Below are positions 1 to 7,805 of a stretch of 44,067 nucleotides of DNA, in pieces. The DNA is taken from contig JAULZZ010000019.1 in the NCBI GenBank assembly GCA_032117095.1, positions 1 through 44,067 on the forward strand. Direction: 5' to 3'. The stretch's first letter is position 1, and every line of letters starts with the position of its first letter. Source of the DNA: REEB470 sp032117095. Its GTDB lineage: Bacteria; Bacillota; Bacilli; Paenibacillales; YIM-B00363. The translations under genes were made by a program, and so were the position numbers. The notes beneath the pieces were generated by a model. That model did no database searches, had not been told where the DNA came from, and saw only the letters and a list, made by a program, of their open reading frames with translations.

Positions 1-446
1 GTTACCCCTGCCTCTGCTCTCATCGTGTTGTCTTCGTATCCCCCAATGTATCCTGCCTCCATCGCTTGTCCGATCACCTTCGTATACCACTCGTCTTTCT
101 TTACGTCCGTATACCCCACTTCCTTCGCCACTAGCTCCCCATACAACCCATTGGCCATCTTCATGAATGCTGCCCGTGTGATCGGCTCATCCGGTCGAAA
201 CGTTCCGTCTGGATACCCTGAAATGCGCCCTGCTTTTCCCCACTCCCGTATCATCTCTTCCGCCCAATGCCCTACGATGTCTCCCCATCCCGCATTCCCT
301 TGTTCCATCACCACTTGCCCTGCTTCCTTTTGCCCTGCTTCCTTCCCCGTTTGTCCTCCGGCGACCGGCACACTGCTCCCCATCATCCCCGCCACACACA
401 ACCACACCATCCACCGCCGTCTGCTTTTTCCCTTTCTCATCTCCAT
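1..446 (-). CDS. SLH-domain secreted protein, 5' part only
   Basis: An open frame on the minus strand starts at ATG 446 after GGAAGGGGAG and runs off the left edge of the window (about 148 codons seen). It begins with a basic segment and hydrophobic stretch (RKGKSRRRWMVWLCVAGMMG), which reads as a signal peptide. After a Gln/Ala/Gly-rich linker comes an S-layer-homology repeat: GHWAEEMIREWGKAGRISGY, then PDGTFRPDEPITRAAF. A second repeat starts with YTDVKKDEWYTKVI and GYIGGYEDNTMRAEA. SLH domains bind pyruvylated secondary cell-wall polymers, so the protein is expected on the cell surface. What the rest of the protein does is outside the window. ATG 440 is an alternative start. A consensus-like promoter lies about 110 bp upstream. 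Confidence 0.85.
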   Translation of the reverse strand, partial: MEMRKGKSRRRWMVWLCVAGMMGSSVPVAGGQTGKEAGQKEAGQVVMEQGNAGWGDIVGHWAEEMIREWGKAGRISGYPDGTFRPDEPITRAAFMKMANGLYGELVAKEVGYTDVKKDEWYTKVIGQAMEAGYIGGYEDNTMRAEAGV

Positions 447-553
447 CGCTCCCCTTCCATTTTGGCTGTTGCCCTTCCTTTTCCCTTATGCAAATGCGTC
501 GTCCCTTGCACTTGTTTAGATTTACCATATATTGGGATTATACCCTTATTATT

Positions 554-582
554 ACAGTAACACCTTCCCACAGTTTTGTCAA
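554..582 (-). promoter_or_regulatory. Sigma-A-type promoter of the SLH protein gene
   Basis: On the minus strand TTGACA (577-582) is followed, after exactly 17 bp, by TACTGT (554-559). The -35 is perfect and the -10 matches 4 of 6. It faces the SLH gene, leaving a leader of about 105 nt. Nothing else in the leader is recognisable. Confidence 0.6.
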
Positions 583-722
583 TACCCTCTCTTCACTTTT
601 TCCCTCTCCCTCCCCACTTCATCTCACACCTTTTTATCCTCATTTACCCTTCATCATTCTTATGTTTTTTATGATATAATTATATGATTATAGTTTTTTT
701 AAGGGAAAAATAGAGAAAATAA

Positions 723-769
723 CAAAACAGGAGCAACCCCGCCTGCTTGCGAGGTTCCTCCTGTTTTGC
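723..769. terminator. Bidirectional intrinsic terminator
   Basis: A long stem pairs AAAACAGGAG...(C)TCCTGTTTT around a GC-rich core, with T-rich sequence on both sides. On the minus strand it closes the ylaN transcript before the SLH promoter. The remaining bases between it and ylaN (770-969) hold only a small inverted repeat (ATGCCGT/ACGGCAT near 880-907) and no gene. Confidence 0.75.
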
Positions 770-969
770 GTTGTAATTCTAGAAATACACACGTGCGTTC
801 TCGTCTGCTGTACGCATATGCTCTACATAAAAAAACTTAAGTGTACATCATGATGAAATTTTTTAAGATTTTTTATGCTTCCCATGCCGTCCATAAGAAC
901 GGCATACCCCTTTGGTGAAAAAAATCTTTGACTATTTGCGAACGTGAATCCCCACATTCTCACAGCAGA

Positions 970-1266
970 CTAGGGCAAAGGTTGGTTTTTAGCGAGCGCT
1001 TCGTACATCGTAGCCAAGTTGCGTTCGAGGTGCATGATCATTTGTTTTCCCTCGTACGCTTCGAGGAGTCCGATACGGACAGCAAAATCGATTGAACGAG
1101 AAAATCCATACATTTGTGTATCAAGCACTTCTTCGTACAACGGACATTTGCGTGTAGCAAGATGTTGCATCTGCACTTGAATCAATTTTGCAATCTGCTG
1201 GGCATCGTCTTGCAGCAATGCAACTGCACGTTCGGAGAGTGTCCGTGGGTGAAGATCCATCTCCAT
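970..1266 (-). CDS. ylaN: YlaN family protein (UPF0358)
   Basis: 98-residue protein whose core CPLYEEVLDTQMYGFSRSID is the signature of the YlaN family, with the usual length of about 90 residues. In Bacillus and Staphylococcus YlaN is linked to iron homeostasis; recent work describes Fe(II) binding and interaction with Fur. The start at 1266 is supported by AGGAGGCGCAA directly before ATG. It is the last gene of the minus-strand run comEC-ampS-ylaN, 254 bp from ampS, and is followed by the terminator at 723-769. The identification is secure from sequence; the role is taken from the family. Confidence 0.9.
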   Translation of the reverse strand: MEMDLHPRTLSERAVALLQDDAQQIAKLIQVQMQHLATRKCPLYEEVLDTQMYGFSRSIDFAVRIGLLEAYEGKQMIMHLERNLATMYEALAKNQPLP

Positions 1267-1396
1267 TTGCGCCTCCTATAAATTGATACTCGTCCCGCAT
1301 CGCAGTGCGCAGAAGCCTGATTGCTTTCGTGACTCCTCCTACAAATCACGTTTTCTACACACCTCCCCTACAGAAAGGCGTAGCCTTTTCGCCTCG

Positions 1397-1505
1397 GTAC
1401 TGCGCATCCGCTTTCCAATCCCACCGATATATCGGTTAAAACACCTTTTTCCTTCTCACAAAAGGCAACCCGCTGTGTATCCTGTTTTCAATCGGTGGTT
1501 CGTAT
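1397..1505. repeat. Degenerate copy of the ~105-bp palindromic element (PIR family)
   Basis: Read from its right end on the minus strand it starts ATACGAACCACCGATTGAAA and continues with AGCGGGTTGCCTTTTGTGAG, matching the order of blocks in the clearer copy at 26220-26324. The other end is poorly conserved. It lies 16 bp beyond the stop of the aminopeptidase gene. Confidence 0.45.
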
Positions 1506-1520
1506 CGGCTACACGAAAAC

Positions 1521-2660
1521 TTACACGTTGGACGTTGTCCCATTGCCGAGCAACGCTTCGGGATTTAAACACGTCAAATCAGGTACGACAAAGATGCCGT
1601 CTTTGCGAATGAGCGTATCGTCAAACCACACTTCCCCGCCGCCATATGCTTCCCGTTGAATCAAGACGAGGTCCCAGTGGATGGCGGAACGATTTCCGTT
1701 GTCTGCTTCTTCGTACGCTTGCCCCGGCGTAAAATGCAACGACCCTGCTATTTTCTCATCGAACAACGTATCTTTCATCGGGTGTAAAATATGCGGATTA
1801 AACCCAAGACTAAACTCGCCAATGTAGCGTGCCCCTTCGTCTGTATCCAAAATTGCATGGAGGCGTGCGGTGTCGTTGGCCGTGGCATGGACGATTTTCC
1901 CTTGGGAAAATGTAAAGGTGACGTGCTCAAACGTCGTCCCTGCGTATACACTCGGGGTATTAAAGCAAATCGTGCCTTCGACCGAATCGCGCACCGGTGC
2001 AGTATACACTTCTCCATCTGGTAAATTGCGTTGTCCACAACATTTGACCGCCGGAATATTGTCGATCGAAAATGTCAAATCTGTCCCAGGCGCCACCAAT
2101 CGCACACGTTTTGTCGCTTGCATCCGTGAGACGAGCGCATCCATCGCCTGCGCCATCCGTGCATAGTCTAGCGTGCACACGTCAAAATAAAAATCCTCAA
2201 ACGCATCCGTGTTCATTCCCGCTTGCTGTGCCATGGACGGGCTCGGATAGCGCATCACTACCCATCGGGTATGTCGCACGCGTTGATCGAGATGCACGGG
2301 TTTGTACCACAATTGCTCGTACCGACGCAACGCTTCGGATGAAATCCCTGCCCATTCACTCGCATTGTCACCAGCGCGCACCCCAATATATACGTCCATC
2401 GCACGCATCCGTTGCAACGAAAATTCCCGCCAAATGCTCAGCTGTTCGGGTGTACTGTGCGTCAACAACGTACGCATGACCCCACGATGTGTCAACTCCA
2501 CAAACGGCATGCCCCCTGCAGCAGTGACTTGCTCCACGATCGCTTTGACAAACTCATATTCTTGTCCCACCATCTCAATGAGCACCCGATCGCCAGGTTT
2601 CACTGCGGTGGAATAGGTCACGATCGTGTGCGCCAAGCTGTTGAGTCGCAGATCGCGCAT
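1521..2660 (-). CDS. ampS: Aminopeptidase, M29 (AmpS/PepS) family
   Basis: A 379-residue cytosolic metallo-aminopeptidase of the thermophilic aminopeptidase M29 family. The start MRDLRLNSLAHTIVTYS at 2660 is chosen because AAAGGGGGG sits 6-9 nt upstream; an in-frame ATG at 2666 is too close and one at 2711 lacks a ribosome site. Family features seen are the N-terminal GDRVLIEM and YEFVKAIVEQVTAAGG, the central APGTDLTFSI, and the C-terminal metal-site region with ARYIGEFSLGFNP, SLHFTPGQAY, IHWDLVLI and EVWFDDTLI. M29 enzymes release N-terminal residues from peptides using Co/Zn. It lies 83 bp downstream of comEC in the same direction, where Bacillus usually carries holA or rpsT; the link to competence is probably only positional. 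Confidence 0.88.
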   Translation of the reverse strand: MRDLRLNSLAHTIVTYSTAVKPGDRVLIEMVGQEYEFVKAIVEQVTAAGGMPFVELTHRGVMRTLLTHSTPEQLSIWREFSLQRMRAMDVYIGVRAGDNASEWAGISSEALRRYEQLWYKPVHLDQRVRHTRWVVMRYPSPSMAQQAGMNTDAFEDFYFDVCTLDYARMAQAMDALVSRMQATKRVRLVAPGTDLTFSIDNIPAVKCCGQRNLPDGEVYTAPVRDSVEGTICFNTPSVYAGTTFEHVTFTFSQGKIVHATANDTARLHAILDTDEGARYIGEFSLGFNPHILHPMKDTLFDEKIAGSLHFTPGQAYEEADNGNRSAIHWDLVLIQREAYGGGEVWFDDTLIRKDGIFVVPDLTCLNPEALLGNGTTSNV

Positions 2661-2743
2661 GGTCATCCCCCCTTTATACAATATATACGCTTTACTTTGC
2701 GTACGCTTCAACTCTATTGCTTCTTCATTTTACCACAACGACT

Positions 2744-5203
2744 TCACGGTTGCTTCGTGCGCACTTCCAACGCCCCTCCTTGGCGCATACGAAATTGCAC
2801 TTCCCCGTGTTGGTCTGTGCGATACAGCCGAATACGTTGACGGGTCAACCGTGCGACGACTGTTGGATGGGGATGTCCGTATTGGTTGTTTCGACCCGCA
2901 CTGACAACGGCCATACGCGGTTTCCAACGTTGCAACATGGTCAACGACGTAGACGATTTGCTCCCGTGATGGGCGACTTTCAACACGTCAATCGTCCCCG
3001 TCGCACCCAGTTGGGAACTCGCTATGGCGATGTTTTCTTCTTGTTCCCCCCCGATATCCCCGGTAAACAAAAACGTATGCGACAAGATGCGGGCGAGCAA
3101 CACCAACGAATATTCATTTTGCTTCTCTTGGGGTGAAGGCTTTGGGCTCATCGGATCGGGATCTGGTGGATGCAACACGTGAAACTGCAAGGATTCATCG
3201 ATGTGCAACACATCGCCCCGTTGTAGCGCAACGAGCGGAATGTTTTTTTGTACTACTTCCTGTAACCAGTGGCGGATGAGGGGGGTATCTTTCACGGTGC
3301 CATTAAAATATAGCGTGGCAATTGGGATGCGTCCGATGACCGCTGGCATGCCCCCGAGGTGATCGCCATCGCCGTGCGTCATGACCACCGCATCGAGCTG
3401 TTTCACCCCCCGTCGTTGCAGCAGAGGCACGAGCATGTGTTGGCCGATATCGTACGGTGTTTGCCGTTTTCGCCATGTTTCTGTCGGCCGCAAAAACGAG
3501 ACCGTGCCCCCGCTATCAAGCAAAATGTGTTTTCCCGTCGCAGTACGGATCAACATGGCGTCGCCTTGTCCAACATCCAAAAAAGACACCATGACTTCGC
3601 CATTTTCCCCCCAAGGGGCCCCGTACGCCCCGATGACGACTGCTACCCCACTGCATCCAAGCAGGCACAGCGTCTGCATGCGGCGCCGTGCGTGGAGGAC
3701 GAACACGTCGTTGTACACGACCAATAAGGCAATGCACACCCCGTAATACAACACCACCCAGCCCCATGATGGAGTCGCCCAAATCGTATACATCCCCTGC
3801 ACGTCGACCGCCCAAGCAAACACCTGAAACGACGTTTGTACGAGGAAGGAAACGGCCATCGCCACGGCTTGACCCGCTCCCGTCCACACCGCAGAAAAAA
3901 CGACACTACACACCCCCAACGGCAAGACGACAAAACTATACAGCGGTACAACGCACAAGTTTGCCAAAAAAGACAACAGCGAAAACCCATTAAAATACGT
4001 AATCGTAAGTGGAAACGAAGCGAGCTGGGCGACGAGGGTCACCGCAACAGATGTTCGCAAAAACAAAGGACCCCTCGGCAACAGGCGCATCCCCGTCGGT
4101 ACGCCCACGATCAAGCCGATCGTCACGATAAAACTCAGCTGGAAACTGACGTCGTGGATGAACAATGGATTCCAACCCAACATGAGCACAGCGACCACGG
4201 CAACGAGGTGTATGCCGTCATGCAAGGCGTGTCGCCGCGCCGCATACAAGGCGACCATGGCCATCATCCCTGCCCGTACGACAGAGGGGGTTGCTCCCGT
4301 CATCAAAATAAACAAGACGACTGCCCATAAGGCAATCATGTACCGTGTTTCTTGTGTGAGGGGAAACAGACGGAGCAACAACAAAATCGTCCCCACATAC
4401 AGGGCAACATTTAATCCAGAGATAGCAAGCAAATGCGTCAACCCCAGCTGGCTAAAATGCGCATACTGCTCTGGGGCAATCGCATCGCGTATACCGACGA
4501 CCATGCCCTCCATAAATCCAACGACCGGTTGAGTGTACAGTGTGCGCAGTTGGGTCACGAGGGCCATCCGCCACGTATCGATCACCGCAAGTACCGCAAG
4601 CCACGACCACGTGGACACGGGGTGTACCGCAATCGCAGACGTCCCTTTGAGCTGAAACGTCCAAAATATTTCCTGAAACTTCAAATAGCGGGCATAATCA
4701 AAGCCGTCAAAATTTGTGGCTGAGAGCGGACGTTGCAACACCCCTGTCGCTTCAAAGCGATCCCCTCTTTGCCAACGACCCACGACCGCAAGTTCTTGTT
4801 GCTGTTGCAAACGCATCGTCAGACGTACGCGCTCCCGTCCTTTCCACGGCTGCACGTTGACGCCGTCAAGCGCATGCACCTGTACGACCGTCGTCAGGCG
4901 ATCGCCATCGACTGCGAGCGGTTGTACGATAATGCCTGCGATACGAACCATATGTTCCCCCTCTGCCAATGGGAACGTCGTATGCAAGGTGGCTGTTTTT
5001 ATCTCATACAAACCCGCCCCGATAAAAAATGCCATGGCCACGAGAAAAACAGGCAACCGAATGCCTTCGTTGCCCTGCATGATGCCATACCACGCACCTC
5101 CGACAACGACGCTACCGATGGCAATGCCCCCCCAGCCCCACTCTATCGCTGCGACCATCCCTGCCACAAATGCCACCGCCAATACGACTGTGCTTCGACG
5201 CAC
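2744..5203 (-). CDS. comEC: ComEC/Rec2 DNA-uptake channel
   Basis: The 819-residue polytopic membrane protein carries single-stranded transforming DNA across the cytoplasmic membrane. The N-terminal half holds hydrophobic segments and the OB-fold-like region, then the competence domain (QLGLTHLLAISGLNVALYVG). The C-terminal third is a metallo-beta-lactamase-like domain with FLDVGQGDAMLI, THGDGDHLGG and HHGSKSS, as in full-length ComEC. The GTG at 5203 is preferred: it follows GGGAGGGAGGGG at good distance. The longer frame to 5287 would run through a strong intrinsic terminator hairpin (5227-5276). It follows comEA and comEB in the expected order, but a 299-bp IS-like remnant and the terminator separate it from comEB. 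Every transcript from comEAB must pass that hairpin to reach comEC. Confidence 0.92.
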   Translation of the reverse strand: MRRSTVVLAVAFVAGMVAAIEWGWGGIAIGSVVVGGAWYGIMQGNEGIRLPVFLVAMAFFIGAGLYEIKTATLHTTFPLAEGEHMVRIAGIIVQPLAVDGDRLTTVVQVHALDGVNVQPWKGRERVRLTMRLQQQQELAVVGRWQRGDRFEATGVLQRPLSATNFDGFDYARYLKFQEIFWTFQLKGTSAIAVHPVSTWSWLAVLAVIDTWRMALVTQLRTLYTQPVVGFMEGMVVGIRDAIAPEQYAHFSQLGLTHLLAISGLNVALYVGTILLLLRLFPLTQETRYMIALWAVVLFILMTGATPSVVRAGMMAMVALYAARRHALHDGIHLVAVVAVLMLGWNPLFIHDVSFQLSFIVTIGLIVGVPTGMRLLPRGPLFLRTSVAVTLVAQLASFPLTITYFNGFSLLSFLANLCVVPLYSFVVLPLGVCSVVFSAVWTGAGQAVAMAVSFLVQTSFQVFAWAVDVQGMYTIWATPSWGWVVLYYGVCIALLVVYNDVFVLHARRRMQTLCLLGCSGVAVVIGAYGAPWGENGEVMVSFLDVGQGDAMLIRTATGKHILLDSGGTVSFLRPTETWRKRQTPYDIGQHMLVPLLQRRGVKQLDAVVMTHGDGDHLGGMPAVIGRIPIATLYFNGTVKDTPLIRHWLQEVVQKNIPLVALQRGDVLHIDESLQFHVLHPPDPDPMSPKPSPQEKQNEYSLVLLARILSHTFLFTGDIGGEQEENIAIASSQLGATGTIDVLKVAHHGSKSSTSLTMLQRWKPRMAVVSAGRNNQYGHPHPTVVARLTRQRIRLYRTDQHGEVQFRMRQGGALEVRTKQP

Positions 5204-5226
5204 GTGCACCCCTCCCTCCCGCAACT

Positions 5227-5276
5227 TAAAAAAACACAAAAAGCCACCTTTCCCCCTCTGATATGGGGCAAGTGGC
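5227..5276 (-). terminator. Intrinsic terminator in the comEC leader
   Basis: On the minus strand GCCACTTGCCCC pairs with GGGGGAAAGGTGGC (one small internal loop), followed at once by TTTTTGTGTTTTTTT. Only about 23 nt separate the T-run from the comEC start codon, which leaves no room for a promoter after the hairpin. It either ends the comEAB transcript with leaky read-through, or acts as a controlled attenuator of comEC. Confidence 0.75.
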
Positions 5277-5349
5277 ATGGGCTTCATGACCGCTGTTGTC
5301 TATTTTGTTGTTCTCGCTCCAGTGTGCCGATAAAGCGACTCTTCAGGTC

Positions 5350-5648
5350 ATACTAATTCCAAACTAAAACATCGATAAAATTCCAGTCTCGCCCTATAAT
5401 ACTTTTGATCGTGTATCCCGCCGGTAACCGATTTTTTTTTGCCAACATTTCCACATCATCGGCGTTATATCCTGTCAACGTGACGATTTCTTTGATCTTC
5501 TTTCCTACGCCACGATATGCGACTACTTCTAACTGCTTGTATGCGTTCACATTTTTCTTCGTTTTTGCATTTCTTTTCTCAGCGCTATCGCATATTCTTT
5601 GCATCACACGCACGTTGTTTTGTTGATATATTTGTTTGGAATTAGTAT
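5350..5648 (-). mobile_element. IS630-like remnant or MITE with 14-bp perfect inverted ends
   Basis: ATACTAATTCCAAA at 5350-5363 is repeated in perfect inversion at 5635-5648. The first TA and last TA fit the TA target duplication of the IS630/Tc1 group. Inside, a minus-strand frame runs almost from end to end (5353 up to about 5604). Its segment YKQLEVVAYRGVGKKIKEIV TLTGYNADDVEMLAKK resembles the N-terminal helix-turn-helix of IS630-type transposases; the catalytic part is absent. It is inserted between comEB and comEC, 24 bp after the comEB stop. It is AT-rich compared with its neighbours. The transposase link rests on recall of family patterns, so it is moderate; the inverted ends are certain. 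Confidence 0.65.
5353..5604 (-). pseudogene. Truncated transposase-like reading frame inside the IS remnant
   Basis: From the first plausible ATG (5604, MQRICDSAEKRNAKTKKNV) the frame encodes about 83 residues and ends in the left inverted repeat (LVWN then stop). A longer frame to 5721 overlaps comEB and has no ribosome site. The part KKIKEIVTLTGYNADDVEML looks like a helix-turn-helix. No Shine-Dalgarno sequence is visible. It is best taken as a decayed N-terminal transposase fragment rather than a functional gene. Confidence 0.4.
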
Positions 5649-5671
5649 CAGTGCACGAACAAAGAATATCT

Positions 5672-6160
5672 CTACACCGTGCCCACAGGAGGAACGTATG
5701 CGGGCATACAACGCAACGCAATTTGCATTTGTTGCATCAAGGAAACTACTTTCCCTTCATCCTTCGGATACGTCCGATGGTATACGATCTCACGCACCCC
5801 ACTATTGGCGAGCATGTTGGCACAAATCCAGCACGGCTGGTCCGTCACATACACCGTTGCCCCTTCGCGGTCGTGCGCATGCGTAAAAAGCAGCAAATTT
5901 TGCTCCGCATGAATCGTGCGAATGCACCGTTGTTTTTTTTGCCACTGTCCATCCCGGGGCACAAGCTCAAATTGTTCGGCGATCATACATCCTGCTTCTG
6001 CACAGTCTGGTGCCCCCATCGGTGCGCCATTGTACGCTGAACCGAGTAACTTTTTATGTTTGACGAGCACCGCACCGACTTGTCTGCGCGGACAGCGCGA
6101 ACGCGTCGCAGCCATAAAAGCAATGTCCAAAAAATACGTGTCCCAGTCTTTGCGCAACAT
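5672..6160 (-). CDS. comEB: ComEB-like deoxycytidylate (dCMP) deaminase
   Basis: A 162-residue Zn-dependent cytidine/dCMP deaminase. The zinc-site motifs are IHAEQN (His and catalytic Glu) and PCWICANML (two Cys). A Cys-rich insert (RCPRRQVGAVLV, CAEAGCM) is typical of dCMP deaminases. It converts dCMP to dUMP in pyrimidine deoxynucleotide metabolism. The start at 6160 (MLRKDWDTYFLDIAFMAA) follows AGGTGA; the ATG at 6193 lacks a ribosome site. It lies between comEA and comEC as in Bacillus. There comEB is co-transcribed with the uptake genes but is not needed for transformation. Confidence 0.93.
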   Translation of the reverse strand: MLRKDWDTYFLDIAFMAATRSRCPRRQVGAVLVKHKKLLGSAYNGAPMGAPDCAEAGCMIAEQFELVPRDGQWQKKQRCIRTIHAEQNLLLFTHAHDREGATVYVTDQPCWICANMLANSGVREIVYHRTYPKDEGKVVSLMQQMQIALRCMPAYVPPVGTV

Positions 6161-6217
6161 CCGATCACCTACTGTACATATTGTGAGAAGCACCGCATAC
6201 AGTAACGTTGCGCTTCT

Positions 6218-6715
6218 TTATTCGACGACGATGTGATCGCGCAGTCGCTGGAAGATGGCGTCCCCAATGCCTTTGACGTCGTTCAAAGATTCGATCGTCT
6301 GGAAATTCCCATGCTGTGTGCGGTAATCGATGATCGCTTGTGCCCGCTTTGCGCCGATGCCTGGCAACGCCTCCAACTGTGTCACAGTCGCACGATTGAT
6401 ATTTAGTTTGTCTGTCACCGTGTTGTGTGCGGGGGGTGTGGCACGGGGTTTGGCGGGGGAAGGGTCAGCCGCTGGTCCCGCAGAAGGGAAATTCGATGGG
6501 CTACGCATTGATGCGGGCGGATGCGCAGTCTGCGTCTCGGGCGTCTCGGGAGGCAATGAGGCGAGCCACTCCGCCACGTCCCCATTGGCGGTACGCCAGT
6601 GGGAGTCTGTCGACTCCGCAGTAGATTTCCACGGTCCGTCCACTGCAACGAGCCCTGCCCCTACTCCCAGCACGACAAGCGCAAATGTTTTCCACCAGAA
6701 TCGTTTGTTTTTCAT
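6218..6715 (-). CDS. comEA: ComEA-type DNA-binding competence protein
   Basis: A 165-residue membrane-anchored DNA receptor. An N-terminal hydrophobic anchor (FALVVLGVGAGLVAV) is followed by a Pro/Ala/Ser-rich linker and a C-terminal double helix-hairpin-helix domain: LNINRATVTQLEALPGIGAK, then FQTIESLNDVKGIGDAIFQR. Helix-hairpin-helix repeats bind double-stranded DNA outside the membrane and pass it to ComEC. It is shorter than the roughly 205-residue B. subtilis protein: the SLBB-like domain between anchor and HhH is not recognisable and only the low-complexity linker is there. It heads the comEA-comEB-comEC run. A palindromic repeat (6756-6862) lies 40 bp upstream. Confidence 0.9.
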   Translation of the reverse strand: MKNKRFWWKTFALVVLGVGAGLVAVDGPWKSTAESTDSHWRTANGDVAEWLASLPPETPETQTAHPPASMRSPSNFPSAGPAADPSPAKPRATPPAHNTVTDKLNINRATVTQLEALPGIGAKRAQAIIDYRTQHGNFQTIESLNDVKGIGDAIFQRLRDHIVVE

Positions 6716-6755
6716 CCGTCCCCCTCCTCATGCATCATAGAAAAAAGAAAGCCTC

Positions 6756-6862
6756 ATCCGAATCGTTTATTGAAAATCTATGCACAGCGGGCTTCCCTTT
6801 GCGGGAAAGCAAAAGGCGTAGCCTTTTCACTGGGGGATATGGTTTGAAATCGTGTTTCGTAT
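6756..6862. repeat. PIR-family palindromic element
   Basis: The left end ATCCGAATCGTTTATTGAAA and the right end TTTGAAATCGTGTTTCGTAT are imperfect inverted copies. The middle has the family blocks GCGGGCTTCCCTTTGCGGGA and AAGCAAAAGGCG. It fills most of the intergenic space between the divergent comEA and comER genes. Confidence 0.7.
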
Positions 6863-6920
6863 TGCACGCCAAAAACATCCACGTCCCCCACAACGTACCC
6901 ACACGAGAGGAGAAATTCGC

Positions 6921-7805
6921 ATGCGCATCGGCATCATCGGAACAGGCAACATCGGGCAACTGCTACTCGCCCGTTGGATCAACCACCCACAGGCAACACG
7001 CATCCATGCGTACAATCGAACCGCAACGAAACTCAACGCACTCCGCTCCACATATCCCACGTTGGTCATCGAACGTACGAATACCGATGTCGTGCGCCAG
7101 TGCGACTGGATCGTATTAGGCGTAAAACCACGTGAATACCCCGCACTCATTGAGGAAATCCAACCGCATGTGCGTCCGTACCAGTTGATCCTCGCCGTGA
7201 CAAGCCCTGTGACGATCGCCCAACTCCAACGCACATTGCCGTGCAAAATCGCCAAAATTATCCCTAGTTTTACGAATCGCATTCAAGAAGGCGTCGTCTT
7301 GGTCGTACACGGAGATCGCCTTGCCCCCGAAGATCGCCACAGGCTAGATGAGTTGCTCGGCGTGCTGGGAACACCCAAAACGATCGATGATGCACACGTG
7401 CGCATCGCTTCAGACTTCACGAGCTGTGCCCCTGCCTACATCGCTTCGTTGCTCCAAGCGTGGATCAAGGAGGCGCACACACACACGGGGATTTCCCCTG
7501 CGGAGACCCAACAATACGTTGCCCTCATGCTCAAAGGAACCGCACAGTTACTCACAGCGGGAGAAACGCTCGCGACAATACGTCAGACGATTTGTGTACC
7601 AGGAGGCATTACGGCAGCAGGCGTGCGGATCCTCGACCCAGAAAGCGCTGCCCTGTGGAACACGGTGATCCATGTCACCCACGCCAAGTTCGAGGAGGAA
7701 TGCACCCATTTGGCGCAGCAATTCGATCGCATGATTTCATACGACGAGGTTGACCAAACGACCTTTGGCGATGATCACGCGACGCACGGGACGCCCATCG
7801 AGTGA
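6921..7805 (+). CDS. comER: ComER, late competence protein of the pyrroline-5-carboxylate reductase family
   Basis: A 294-residue protein with an N-terminal Rossmann motif (MRIGIIGTGNIGQLLLARW) and the P5C-reductase layout, including GVKPREYPALIEEIQP, TNRIQEGVVLVVHGD and CVPGGITAAGVRIL. ComER proteins are ProC paralogues encoded next to and divergent from comEABC. In Bacillus comER has been linked to sporulation and biofilm control rather than to DNA uptake itself. The start at 6921 is set by AGGAGAAATTCGC before ATG; the frame to 6852 passes through the repeat element. Its last 69 bp overlap the 3' end of the convergent leuS, so both C-termini are encoded by the same DNA. Confidence 0.88.
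   Translation: MRIGIIGTGNIGQLLLARWINHPQATRIHAYNRTATKLNALRSTYPTLVIERTNTDVVRQCDWIVLGVKPREYPALIEEIQPHVRPYQLILAVTSPVTIAQLQRTLPCKIAKIIPSFTNRIQEGVVLVVHGDRLAPEDRHRLDELLGVLGTPKTIDDAHVRIASDFTSCAPAYIASLLQAWIKEAHTHTGISPAETQQYVALMLKGTAQLLTAGETLATIRQTICVPGGITAAGVRILDPESAALWNTVIHVTHAKFEEECTHLAQQFDRMISYDEVDQTTFGDDHATHGTPIE

Noticed and set aside
25..519. Plus-strand 164-codon frame at the left edge
   Set aside because: It is antisense to the SLH gene, which has signal peptide, SLH motifs, ribosome site and promoter on the minus strand.
4716..5356. Plus-strand frames of 181 and 207 codons opposite comEC
   Set aside because: No ribosome sites or recognisable domains; they mirror the high-GC codon use of comEC.
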